Positions 12,001 through 22,500 of a DNA stretch of 64,000 nt are shown piece after piece. The notes under the pieces are model-generated. The model had not been told where the DNA came from. It saw nothing but the letters and a program-made list of their open reading frames with translations, and searched no databases. A program made the translations under genes and the position numbers. Positions within the stretch are counted from its first letter, which is position 1. The number at the start of each line of letters is the position of its first letter. This stretch comes from Durusdinium trenchii. Its lineage: Eukaryota > Sar > Dinophyceae > Suessiales > Symbiodiniaceae. The stretch lies in the NCBI GenBank assembly GCA_963970005.1, contig CAXAMN010021695.1, positions 2,285,204-2,349,203 of the forward strand, given 5' to 3'.

Positions 12001-13072
12001 AATTTCCCTTTGTGCGCTGCTCAAAATCCCTGGCCACAGCAAACTTGATCACAAGCACCGAGTGGAGCTCTTTCTGAAGACTTGCGGTCGATCAGAGGAG
12101 TACGTGGCGCGAGTCCTTGAGAACTTGCCGGAGCCAAGGAAAAGAACAGCAAAGGAGTCAGAGGTGCCAAAGTGTTTTCAATTGCCAATTTGTTTCAAAC
12201 TATATATTTTGAACTTTTTGTGGGTTGTCAGATCCCTTGAACTCGACTTGTGCATCTTCCTTTTGTTCTTGGCAGGTGGAAGAGATGGACGCAGATGACA
12301 ACATGCAGGGTGAATCAGATGACGAGGCCATTTCTGTGATGAAGGCTTTTTTGGACGAGGACCTTGGCAACAGTGGTGCAGCTGATGAGAATCCAAAGAC
12401 AGCCGGTGATGTCTCTACGCCAGAGGCAACCGCTGATGTCCCTATGCCTGAGGCAAAGGATGATGCGTCGGTGAAGGCCGCCGGGTTCAGATGGGTATAT
12501 ATATTATATTATATTATATATACATATCATCTTATGTATAGGGACCTCATGGCAAATCCTAATAAATAGTCCCCACAAAGACAAGAGTTCCACATCAGAT
12601 GAACAACACCATTAGTTTTCTGGCAGTGCAACTGATGGTCATTCCTTCTGTTTGTTTTCATGGCACGCATCTTCTCTTTGGATGAGGTAGAATTAACCTG
12701 TTCTTGTGTGCCCAGGAGCAGAGAGCAGATGTGGGCATGCCTCACGCACATGGAGTGGCGAGGGAGCATCCAAGCGGAGAGTTTCCTCCAGGGGTAGTGT
12801 GCTATCGAAAGGAACCGCAAAATGCCAATCCTCTGTTGCAAGCCTGGCTTCCAGGCAACTTCAAGCATGAAAACAAACGCAGCAAAGCTGTGTCTTTTTT
12901 GAATGATGGTGGTGTGACATTAGTTCGGGGCACAACTAGAACCTACGCCCAAGCTGAAAGGATTTGCTTGAGCTGGGCATGGAGTTGGTGGGACACACTA
13001 AGTGTGGAACAAAAGTCCGCCATACAAACCTCAAGTTCAGAGCCTCCTTCCAAAAAGCGGAAGGTTAACTAG
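6014..13072 (+). CDS. Gene C: about 1590-aa protein of unknown family, 13 exons
   Basis: Exons: 6014-6091, 6173-6574, 6757-6918, 6962-7323, 7445-7949, 8123-8678, 8718-9080, 9216-9469, 10507-10583, 10682-11087, 11132-12163, 12276-12494, 12716-13072 (TAG). Total 4773 nt, divisible by three, and every junction closes in phase. Introns are GT-AG except 10584-10681, which fits a GC donor. Three introns are only 39-44 nt. The protein has a helical N-terminal third, a long globular-looking middle with NFCFDAARVAEE near residue 490, a 344-codon exon (about residues 1056-1399), a very acidic stretch in exon 12 and a C-terminal SSSEPPSKKRKVN, a monopartite nuclear-localisation-like motif. No signal peptide or membrane helix is visible. 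A nuclear location is inferred. I recognise no enzyme family; a transposase or RNase-H-like fold is only a guess from the FCFDAARV segment. The start could instead lie at 5254. Confidence 0.75.
6173..6574 (+). CDS. Gene C exon 2
   Basis: Acceptor CCAG|GAGGCA, donor CAG|GTTAGTG, phase 0 at both ends, 134 codons. Helical segments such as EELVDRMRQK-like runs precede a Ser/Thr-rich linker with SSSSSTATEQ. A 28-nt GT...AG stretch (6326-6353) lies inside it but would break the frame if removed, so I leave it as exon. Confidence 0.75.
6757..6918 (+). CDS. Gene C exon 3
   Basis: Acceptor CTATAG|GTTGAC, donor TTG|GTATGG, 54 codons in phase 0. Aromatic-rich: WWQFKTKYTQWFTK. The following intron (6919-6961) is 43 nt. 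Confidence 0.75.
6962..7949 (+). CDS. Gene C exons 4 and 5
   Basis: Exon 4 (6962-7323) carries KRLAYCLPIDGASAMGILL and KSLHKKLGLNYARHK, ending AA|GTGTGC. Exon 5 (7445-7949) starts G|TTTGCA, which completes the codon, and runs through LPHAERVIAVPASHIVMALL to NFCFDAARVAEEQ|GTATCT. The 121-nt intron between them is the least certain in the gene because GAA|GTAGGG at 7336 is a competing donor that does not fit the phase. Confidence 0.7.
8123..9080 (+). CDS. Gene C exons 6 and 7, split by a 39-nt intron
   Basis: Exon 6 (8123-8678) starts after TTTCAG and includes KSFDWREFRLPTKQLLMAV and LSFVYHYGTQRRWLDFMPHD. It stops at GGA|GTGAGT, phase 1. Exon 7 (8718-9080) resumes with TA, making ATA, and includes VSDVFAWVCPAPEGFIGYLH. 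It ends CTGA|GTTGAT, leaving one base for the next exon. Without the 39-nt intron the frame hits a stop. Confidence 0.7.
9216..9469 (+). CDS. Gene C exon 8
   Basis: Acceptor TTTGAG|GAAGCC; two bases complete the codon left by exon 7. Reads RWFSFFDHSVSWDKVWHVEA followed by a Lys/Glu-rich charged run. Donor GAA|GTAGTC in phase 0; a second donor 11 nt downstream exists but does not fit exon 9. Confidence 0.68.
9470..10506 (+). other. Longest gene C intron
   Basis: This 1037-nt intron holds a TATATA tract (9576-9589) and otherwise unique sequence. I see no exon with convincing composition in it. Confidence 0.55.
10507..11087 (+). CDS. Gene C exons 9 and 10, with a GC donor between
   Basis: Exon 9 (10507-10583) reads DKDIQRDATGSVKHAISLAS and then GKRVRK. 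The only donor that fits the phase is AA|GCTGAT, a GC-AG intron. Exon 10 (10682-11087) begins G|AAGACC and reads TILECVEQTALEYINAVGDG and on to TAT AGG GAG|GTAGTT in phase 0. The next intron is 44 nt with a strong pyrimidine tract. Confidence 0.68.
11132..12163 (+). CDS. Gene C exon 11, the largest exon
   Basis: Acceptor CCTTTTGCAG|CAC, donor GAG|GTGCCA, 344 codons in one frame with no stop. Contains DIHAGALAWAKTGPWLSIVD and ALLKIPGHSKLDHKHRVELF, and ends in the basic helix EPRKRTAKESE. By length and composition this is the surest coding block in the plus-strand half. Confidence 0.88.
12276..12494 (+). CDS. Gene C exon 12, acidic linker
   Basis: Acceptor TTGGCAG|GTGGAA, donor TGG|GTATAT, 73 codons in phase 0. 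Strongly acidic, with EEMDADDNMQGESDDE and Thr/Pro/Glu repeats. The donor sits on a TATATA tract. Confidence 0.75.
12716..13072 (+). CDS. Gene C last exon with nuclear-localisation-like C-terminus
   Basis: Acceptor GTGCCCAG|GAG, 118 codons and TAG. Contains QAERICLSWAWSWWDTLSVE, and the C-terminus PPSKKRKVN matches the monopartite basic nuclear signal type. Confidence 0.82.
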   Translation, partial: EQRADVGMPHAHGVAREHPSGEFPPGVVCYRKEPQNANPLLQAWLPGNFKHENKRSKAVSFLNDGGVTLVRGTTRTYAQAERICLSWAWSWWDTLSVEQKSAIQTSSSEPPSKKRKVN

Positions 13073-13358
13073 AAAGGATGAAACCTGAGACTCCTGGGGG
13101 TGCAGGAAAAGGTGCGTGTGTGAAGTTGTGGGAGCCATTGCTCTTTTAATGGAAATCATGAAAAGTAGGGACAGCTATACAGAATGCGGGAAGTAGCACT
13201 AGAAGTGTAAGTGTCGAAGTGTCAGTGTTCAGAAGTGTAAGTGTCGAAGTGTCAGTGTTCAAAGGATTTTCCGGAAGAACCCTTCGCAATGCTTTCGGGA
13301 AAAAAACACAATATTATAATAGTATATAATAGTTATATATAACTATATACATATATCA
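13073..13358. other. Convergent junction between gene C (+) and gene D (-)
   Basis: Stop codons of opposite-strand genes face each other across 286 bp. The spacer holds an exact 2x30-bp tandem repeat and an AT-rich tract with an 18-bp palindrome (ATAGTTATATATAACTAT). Confidence 0.75.
13201..13260. repeat. Exact 30-bp tandem duplication
   Basis: Two identical 30-mers beginning AGAAGTGTAAGTGTCGAAGT, directly abutting. Confidence 0.97.
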
Positions 13359-13577
13359 TCATCGGTCCAAGGCCTTCTGTTCAGCGCTGTAAGGGGCCAT
13401 GTTTGTTTCTTTTGGGGGGGCCATGTACGAAATCGATGCCTTCGATCCGATCGGTCCAAGTGGCCGTGACACAGAGACCCGTGACTCAGGGGGCGCATGG
13501 TAGGAAGGGTGGTCAATGTAGTGCTCTTCCACAGAGCTGGTCGACCCCATGGCGAGCCGCTCCGCTCGGGCGCCCCC
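13359..13577 (-). CDS. Gene D terminal exon
   Basis: Acceptor ACATAG|GGGGGC, 72 codons in phase 0, then TGA. Contains ERLAMGSTSSVEEHYIDHPS and ends SAEQKALDR. It follows the phase-0 donor of the next upstream exon (14263), which supports the pairing. Confidence 0.82.
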   Translation of the reverse strand, partial: GGARAERLAMGSTSSVEEHYIDHPSYHAPPESRVSVSRPLGPIGSKASISYMAPPKETNMAPYSAEQKALDR

Positions 13578-16500
13578 CTATGTCGGTGACATCATCTTGG
13601 GAGAACCAACGAACATGATGTGTTTAGATGTGTTTAGATGTCATTTACTGATTTTGTTCTGCTTGTGAATCTTGTGAATTGTTGTTTGTCTTGTTCCACG
13701 TGTGTCCCATTGCATTAGCATAGATGCTAATGGACCATCTTGCTCGTCACAACCATGTGACAAAGAGTCATGTTTTTGTCCAGGCCGTGTAGCTCCTGTC
13801 TGACCTGTGAAGCTGGAACCTGCATGAACGGTCAATGGTCATTACGTTACCAATTCACAGTACTTACACCCAATCAAGACACATTCAATGAGTCAAGCAA
13901 ATTGTACAGGTCACTCATCTATGCCTAAAAGGACGTATGATGATGTATGATGTGTTCCTGAGGAATCTGAAGAAAAAGCACTCTCTCTTCAACGTGGGAC
14001 ATTCTTTGGATTGGTCGCTGAAGAGAGCATGGTTGGTTGCGGCGCAAGATGGTTTATTGATTTATTGATGACTTCCGTCGATGAATGGTAACATACTCTG
14101 CTACCAAAGCACTGAAAATATATCAAACCACATAAAACCATGAGCAGGAGAACCCTCAACAGGCGCACATCCCTTCAGGTGAGAGGATTTGCCTTTTCCA
14201 GTGAATGTGCAAGGAGCTGTAATGTCATTTCAATCCACATCAACAACCGGGCTAAGCTACACGGCACAGCGGAATCCCTGCAGAAGCGTGGTCTCGTCGC
14301 CGAGACCGAAGGCGCGAAGCCGATGGAGATCGATCCCCACGGTGCGGTTCCCCGTGACCCGTTGCACCTGCTCTGGACCCTGCAGATCGCAGGATCCGGG
14401 TGACATGCACTCGCCAACCTGGGTGGATGGAAGCGCACGAGAAGCCATTTTTTCCTGACCGAAAGCCATCATACCCACCCCAAAAAGCACGTCGTCATGC
14501 CGTCCCTCGTTTCGTGACACAACCTGGCTTTTGCGCCCACTTTCTGCCGCTTTCTTCATGAAATGTTCAACAAAAGCCCAAAGGCATGCGTTCTTGTTGC
14601 TCCATCTCCAGATTGTGGAAGACCAAACAAATCACTCCCATCTGGAACAGAGTCTTAGAGTCTAAGACTGCAAACCATCCACCCGTCTTCCCCCGTCTTC
14701 CACCTCGCTACCTCGCCCCTACCTCGCCCCGTTCGCCAGCCGAACCCAAGTGGCGCTTGATGCACTCGGTCACGGAGCTGGAGTGCTCCTCGTCCCGTAT
14801 CGCGGCGCCTCGGCGGGAGGGGTTGCCCAACGCCTCTGGATCGAAAGGATTCAACGCTGCTGTCCAAGTTCAAACGGTAGATCTATATTATATATAATAT
14901 ATATATATATATCAGCGCCGATTTGGGGTAGATCGTTCAGTGGTGGATGGGAATCCAGGCGTTAACAGTCCAAGTAGGTTCATAGTACATAAGGCCTAAG
15001 AAGATGTGACCAGGAAGTCTCCTCTCTGCGAAGTCGGGGAAGAAGTCGACCGAACTGGCAAACGTGCTTTTGTCGATGTGTGAAATGGATGAAATCGAAC
15101 AGGATTTCTGGTGGATGTCGTGTGAGTTTGTTAAAGCATGGGCGCAATGGGCCAGATTTGTTTTACATTGTGTTCCTCTACCTGTCATGCCCAAATTGAT
15201 TGATCACTCGACCCAGATGTCAATTGGAGCTATTGAAGACAAATGATCTTCCATTGAGTGTTTTGGTCTGCTGTGAGGAAAGAAAATGGTTCAGGGTCAA
15301 ATTCGAACACCAGAAACAATAGTACATAGATACAACAAATTCTTATATATGAAGCGTACCGTATTCTGTTTATCGCTGGGATGTTGCTTGAAACATCACC
15401 CGGTTTCACCGGCGCATCGAGCTTCAATCTTAATCCGTAGATGCACAATACACTCCCAGACACGACCCATGGGACTGCCATATATGCCGATCAGTTGGGG
15501 TGGTTGACTGGGGGGTCAATGGGGCGGCATATATTCCATACATGGAGTGTCTGGGACTGACCATTTACTGTAACACACCCCCTTTCCAAAGGCGTCTTTC
15601 CATGAGGATGCCCTCTATTTCATCTGACTCGACCGGCTCGTAGATCATCAAAAGTCCCTGCGTCAATCACAGGCTCGCAGTCCCAAGAACAGCATGACAC
15701 ATGCTCTTGTCAAGCAACCTTGACTAGAAAAAAGATGAAACAAGAACAGTATGGCTTCAATGGCTCGGCTACTCCGCATAGTAGTAGATAGCGGCAAACT
15801 TGTTCCGATCAGGTTTAAATAGGCAACATGTGCCTGCTGGCCGCCCTTAGGCCCAGCGCTTCAACACTTGAGAAAGCATGTTCAAACGAAAGCTCTGCTG
15901 CCTGATATTCCAGAGCCACAGCCACAGTTTTTGGAGTCGCTAGTGCAGGCTGGCACGAAGGGGTCTAGCATCATAAATGTCTAAAATTCATCCACTGTGC
16001 AGTCTTTGCCACGAAACAAATAAGAACTGTCCACCTTTCGGCTAAGCTGCATTCAAAGGCCCTCATGTAGACCCGATATGCCTCGAGACTCGCGCCGAAA
16101 TACCAGACGCTTCTCGGTCAAAGTGGCTTAAAGATGGGGATGCACAAGCGAAACGGTTCATTTGATGTCATTGGTCCTTTTTCAAAACACGCAATCAGGT
16201 GAGTTCGTCGCGGCTCTTTGAGCCACCATATCCTTCTGCCATATCATCCATGAGGCTATGGAAAGTTCTCCCAAGTGACTTCCCACTGGGATTCATTCCT
16301 GGGTCACAACTGAAATGTGGCTGGTGGTCGAACAACATGGCCGACTCAAGATTCTTCAGCCAGACAAGATTTCGCACCATGTCCCATAAACCCCCAGAGT
16401 CAGAGAAACATGACCCAAGAACACTACTCACCAACCTCTAGAAATGGGACATACTCACCGTTTTGTGTTTTCATGTGTTTTCCCACCCTTGTAGCCTGTC

Positions 16501-19500
16501 TAGAAACGAGCTCACTCCCATTCCCCTCACTCCCCAGATCTTTGATGAACTCCCAATCTTCCAGATCTTCATCCGTGCGCTGCCTCGATGGTCCTCATCA
16601 AATAATCATAGTCGCGGCAGAACCAGACCGCTTTCTCCACAAAGCCCCTGGGAGCGCGACAAACACGGGTATGTAGTTGAATAGAGAGAGAGACACCCTG
16701 TCTGACGCTTTGTATCTCTCTGGCAGGATTGGCACAACCTCTTGGCGTTGAACAAAAGGAAGAATGCCTTAATCCCATTTCAACCGTTAAAAGCTTCTTT
16801 TCCTGGCCCAATTTTGGGCGTGAAAAGGACCAGTGAGCGAAGCTGTAGCCAGAACATGAAGTTCCACCATTAAGTAAGTTCAAGAGGTTGAACTCCACCA
16901 AAAAGCCCACAACCTGGGACACTATTGTGATCTATGGTACGGTACATTGAACTTGTGAAACTGCTCATTTCCATAAGGGAGATTCTCATTACTGTATCGT
17001 ATCTCTTTAAAAATCTTTAACATGTTACAGTCAGCTATCGGCAAACACTTCTCGCACTTCTCGCACCCACCAAGATGTGAAACAAACCCGAGCCAGATTC
17101 CAAAAAACACCATGTCTCTGAACCCTCACAAATTCCTCCATGCATGACCCAAAAAATAAAACATCAAGCCACTCCCGACACTGGACATCAGCTTTCTCCA
17201 AAGCATCGAGCCTTTCGACATCTACATCTCCTCTCTCCCCTTTTCAGTGCCTGCAGGGGTCTGAACAAAGATTGTCTCGCATCTCCTCAGCTCGCAGCGT
17301 CTGTTGAAGACGCAAACGGAAACGGAACTCGTGCAGGTTGCGGAGTGCAGCGTTGCAGGTCGTCTGGTCTTCTGGTCTGTTTGACATGATCCCAACCTGC
17401 AAAGAGGCCACACATGGCCATTCACATCGCAAGTCGCCACCCACCCACACAGACACACCACACACAGATATATATATATACATATAGCCATTGCGATTGG
17501 GCCAAAAAGACCAGTTCATTGCAATGAGGCTTATCGACGGGGGATGGACCCAAATGTCTCGAATTGTTTCTCGTGTCGATGGACTCGGATGGACAAACAG
17601 GCTGAGCGGCTCCAAATCCAGGGAGGTGGGTTCACTGCGTTCGGGTGGAGCTACTGCGCCGCTATGGTTGGAGTGTTTTGGGGGACTTGGATGGTGCTAG
17701 TGTCTTTCAACACCAACAAAAGGGGAACGCCATCCGAAAGAACACTTTCAACAAACTTTCAGAAGGGGATGACCTTCAACACTACCAAAAAGAGGAATGA
17801 ACAATGATTGGTCTCTCAATTCATGCCTCTCGCATGTATTTGTTCCATCCAAGGCTCCATCATGTTGCCAGTGCCCGGATTCGGGCATTGCCTCAAACGA
17901 CCGGCGGGTATTGCATTGAATGTTCTTCCCTCAGTGTAATGCTGCATATAGATCTTCCTGTTGGAGAAGCTGTATCTCTTTTGAGATAACTAGTTATAAC
18001 AACTTCATACAAGGTCCTTCATGGGCTCTCTTGAATGGCCACTAGCAAAAGCTCCCGCGGCCAGGACCTGTGAGGAATCCAAGGCATTGGCGCATTGACG
18101 CATCCAACCAATCACCGAGGTCCCGAGACATGAGACGAGCGACACCGTCTCCCGAGCCTTCTCCAGTTTCGTCTCGAGTTCCGTCGTTGGGGAACTCGAA
18201 GTCCACAAAAGGCCCGATGATTACAAGAGGTCAAGTCCACGGATTCAAGTCTTTTTCCTGTTAGAATTTGCATGAAGATTCCGTGAAGATCCCTTTTGAA
18301 AGGTACTGGGTGATCCTCCCTCACAACCAGCCTATGTTCCTTCAGTGAAAGCTCTTCAGCCCAACGGCCGTGCTGGAATTGAGAACCCGACTGAGTCCTC
18401 AAGCATTTGGAAGTCATTGCTTGCTATGCTTTCAAGGGCCATGATGTCAACGATGCACCGTGTCCCCAAATACGTAATCAGGCACCTTACAAAGTGCCCC
18501 AAGACATCCTTGTCAAAGCAATTGAGTGTCCAATGTTCTTACCCCGCTCAATTCACTCTGCATCGTCACCATATCTAATTGGAGTCATTCAACCAGTTCC
18601 TCTTAGGGGTTGTTTGGGGAGGTAGAAATTCGGTAGATCTAGCGATACGAGATATAGCGACGCCCCTCTACGCCACCGCCCAGCGGCCGATCGATGGCGG
18701 AGACCTGCTCTTGACATTGGATCACCGTCGCCTCGGACCGAGGTCCAGCTGCGGCGGTTCCGGAAGGGGGGTTCGGACCGAGGTCGACCGAGGGTCCGTG
18801 GTTTGGAAACAAAACAGAAAGAGTTCAGTTTACTAGCGATGGCCGACCTAAGAGCCATGGCCAACCTAAGAGCCAAAAGAATCCACAAATGAAAAGAAGA
18901 CCTTTATGATTGTCACATGTGGTTCATTGACATGCACTCACAGTTAGAGCGGACTTCCCACACCCCCTTTTCAAAAGCAATTGATGAGATCCAAAAAAAG
19001 TGTGTTTGGAGGTCACGTAAACAGCTCGAATCTTGAAGATCTTTAAAAGGGTGACGTCCTGTCCTCACAACTCCACTTTGCACCGGCAAAGACGGAACCC
19101 CAAAACACGCCAACTGGGGCGGATCTTAAATTTTCTCAGCCGGTGTTCTCACTCCAAAAGCAGGAAATGGGTGCCTGAAACGATATTCCTTGTTGAAATC
19201 AACAGCCTTAGGCCTTGGTCATTGATGACTGGCGCCAATTCATTGCAGTTGCGCGGCCTCCAAAAACAGCGCTGCCCGTGGGAGAGTCCCTCTTTTGGTG
19301 GGTTTCGAACAATCAGAACAAATATCTCCCACAGAGACTTCCGCAGAGACTTCCTGAAGACTTGATGGGGTCCACATCGCTTGGACACTTTAAAAATAAG
19401 TGTCCTACGTCACGTGACGTTATCTGTATACAATATACATTATATATCAGTATTAGATATGTTGGATGAGGATGGAAATTGAATCTGCAGTTCCGAACAT

Positions 19501-22500
19501 TAAATCTTCCCAAATCTATTCTAAGAAGACTACAAAAACGGTGAAGGGTATCCCACAATTGGGTTCTGCATCCTCAAGACATGATCTTGGTATGGCTAGA
19601 CGCCATGGCCTCGTGCGGGGCCCGGCATCTGAATGAAGTGCACTTGGAGCTCAGCAGCAGGTCAAAAACAGGTCGACGGCACCAGGGCGTTAGCCCATTC
19701 TATTTATATATTATGCTTAGAGCACATTGATTGTAGAAACGAATGCATGATCAGTAGCTGTAGTCTTGCTGTTTCCTGCTAGGATGTCAGGTGCTGCATT
19801 GTAATTATGCAGAAGATTCACCTTCATTGGTTAAAGCGGTAGAGTGAGGACTTGAACATGTCATTACGCACTCCTTACCCCCGGATCTGAGATCGGTCAT
19901 GCGGGAATCCGGCACCAGCCGACCTCATCGGAATCTCGTCCGGCTCGGTAAGACGAGGAACGCAATGATCCGAATCCATCTTCTCAGTATTCGTATTGCA
20001 CAGGAACAAATCATTCACCAAATCTGGATCCTCAGCCAGGATTTGAGGAAGTTTACTTCCCTGGCAGTGGTCATGCTCCCGTTAGCCACGTTGACATTAT
20101 CCCAGTTGGCCTAGTTGGCCAAAATACTATCACATTGTTGCTGAAGGATGGGCCCACATGGTTTTCCACGCTTCACTGGGAAGCAGGAGGCCACACTTGT
20201 CGACAGATCCACGAACCACGGACCATGTCCAAAGGAATGTAAGAAAGTACCGAGCTGAGTGAATCCTCAGGGCGCTTCCAGGGGATTAGCAGATCATGAG
20301 GTCTCCCAATGCAGAATGGATTTGAGGATTGTGCCTTAAGGATTAACCCACTAGATATACTTGTTACCCGATGGTTGGGAGACCTCGTCTTTAGAACCAG
20401 TCTGACTTTCACAGTGGGGTCACCTCCGCTGTCAAGAAAGGGGTCCGCCCACGTTTCCGCTAGACTCTACAGGCTAGGTCCATACCTCTGAGACAGGTAA
20501 TTAACGCCTGAGACGACCCTGGAGAGTGGCCTTAAGGGGTTCAGCAATGGTGCCAATGTGGGTGTCACTCAACCATGGGGACCGCAACTGACTATGACCT
20601 AGTTGCTTCTGGTTAAAAACTGCCGTCCCCTTCTCTGGTCATGTGTCGAAACATCAACAACAAACAACCCTAGGAGCAATGAGCAATGGAACCTTTTGTT
20701 TCAGAAGTCGATCACCTGTCGCTCTGTACCTCCAAAAGCCATGATCCAACATGAACCAAAGTCCTCATCATCTCCGGGCACCGACCTTCCAATGGGGTGC
20801 GCCCAGCATCGCGTCGCTCGACATCCACGGTGTCAGTCTCCCAGCTGGGGCAATACCTGCAGTTGCACGGTGGCACCTGGTGAGTGCACCCGGTGAGTCG
20901 CACGGTGGTTGCATTCCCACATGGAGGACAAGGGTCATGAGTCTGAAGGGAAGCCATGGAAAGATCCGATGTGGACTGGGAGAGGTCTGCGTTGGTTTTT
21001 GCTTGGGGACTGGGCTGAACAAAGCACAGAGTTTGGAGTTGACCACCAGATATATCGTGCGTCTTTTGACGATGGATCTATCATTGGTGCGTCTTTTGAT
21101 GGATCCAAACATGCAAATGTTTGAGGAAGTTTGGGCGGTCAACATGTTTTCTGCCATGCATGGGCATGCTGGTCAGAAACATTCACCCTCTCTATCATGA
21201 GGACGATTCTGGATTCCATGAACGAGGAACCGAAGCCACCTACTACCGCCCAAACATGTGACCCACCTGGTCCCGGTTCGGGCCGAACCAAAGGAGCCAC
21301 CAACACGGTACGGTCGCTGGTGGCTCCTCGCTGGGAGATTCTGAGCGCAGGGAATCCGAGAATTACCCGAGCGAGGCAAAAAGACCCTTTCTATAATATC
21401 TTTGTAGCAAACACCTGAGACTACAAAGAGACTATAGAAAGGACCGCTGGCTTTAGAATGGTCTCTCCTGAGAATGGATTCTGTACCCGTACCCAAATAT
21501 CTTTTTTGGACATGGACCGCTGGCTGGACAGCCAGTGATATATCGACCCCGGTGACCCGCGGGCGTAGAATCCGCCGGCCCCATCGTAGAATCCAGTGAC
21601 TTTTCCTGATAGAACTTCACCGGGGCCATAATACTTCGTGCCCGATGGAAGTGGCCACATTTTGCCTGCCGGGCCCGAGGATATGGGCCAAGGTCACATG
21701 GGTGATGGGGTTGCTGGTCGAACGAGTGAAGAACAGAATCATTGCAAAGACTCACATAGCACTCGCTGTCACAGGCACTTCATCTGCCAAACCTCAGTAG
21801 CTTGCCTTAGTGTGCTTCACAACAAATAAGTAACATATTCAACAAACACCTAGAACTTGGGCCTAGAACAAAACTATTCTATCTGTTGTGTTTGACACAA
21901 AAAATAACTTTTCAATTTATTATACATGGACAACGTATAAGTGTCTTCCCAAAACAAGTCATTCAAAGAAGTTATGCTCATATACATGTTTAGACTACAT
22001 GTTCATATGTCTGTTTGGATGCTGGTACAATTGTCACAAACATGGTAGAACATGGTAGAACATTGACATGAAGCCCTGAAGTCGACTCTATAGACTGGAC
22101 ATATATCTGCAAACCAATTGGTACCTAGGGCTCAGGTTTCTTGAGTCATGCATTTCATGAAGTTCAGTTTGCTTTGTGGATAGGGACAATCAGGGGCTGT
22201 GTCTCTTGCAGCCAGGGCCAGCCGTGAGTGGGACGTGGTGCAAGCCGAGCCTGAAGTTGATCATTGGATTCCTTGCAGGCTGAGCCCCAGCAGACCTTGG
22301 TGTTCTTCGCGAGAACTCGGTGGCAATAAGAACCCTAGCCAGGGACATGTTGCCTGGTTTTCCATAGGATTGACAGCCAGCCACTGAGTATGTACTTGAT
22401 CATGCATTCACAATTCTCAAACAGTGAGTTTGAATACACGCTTCAGGGCCCGTCCGGGACAAAGAAAACACGATAGTGGCCGGACACGCCGAAGGGTTGG

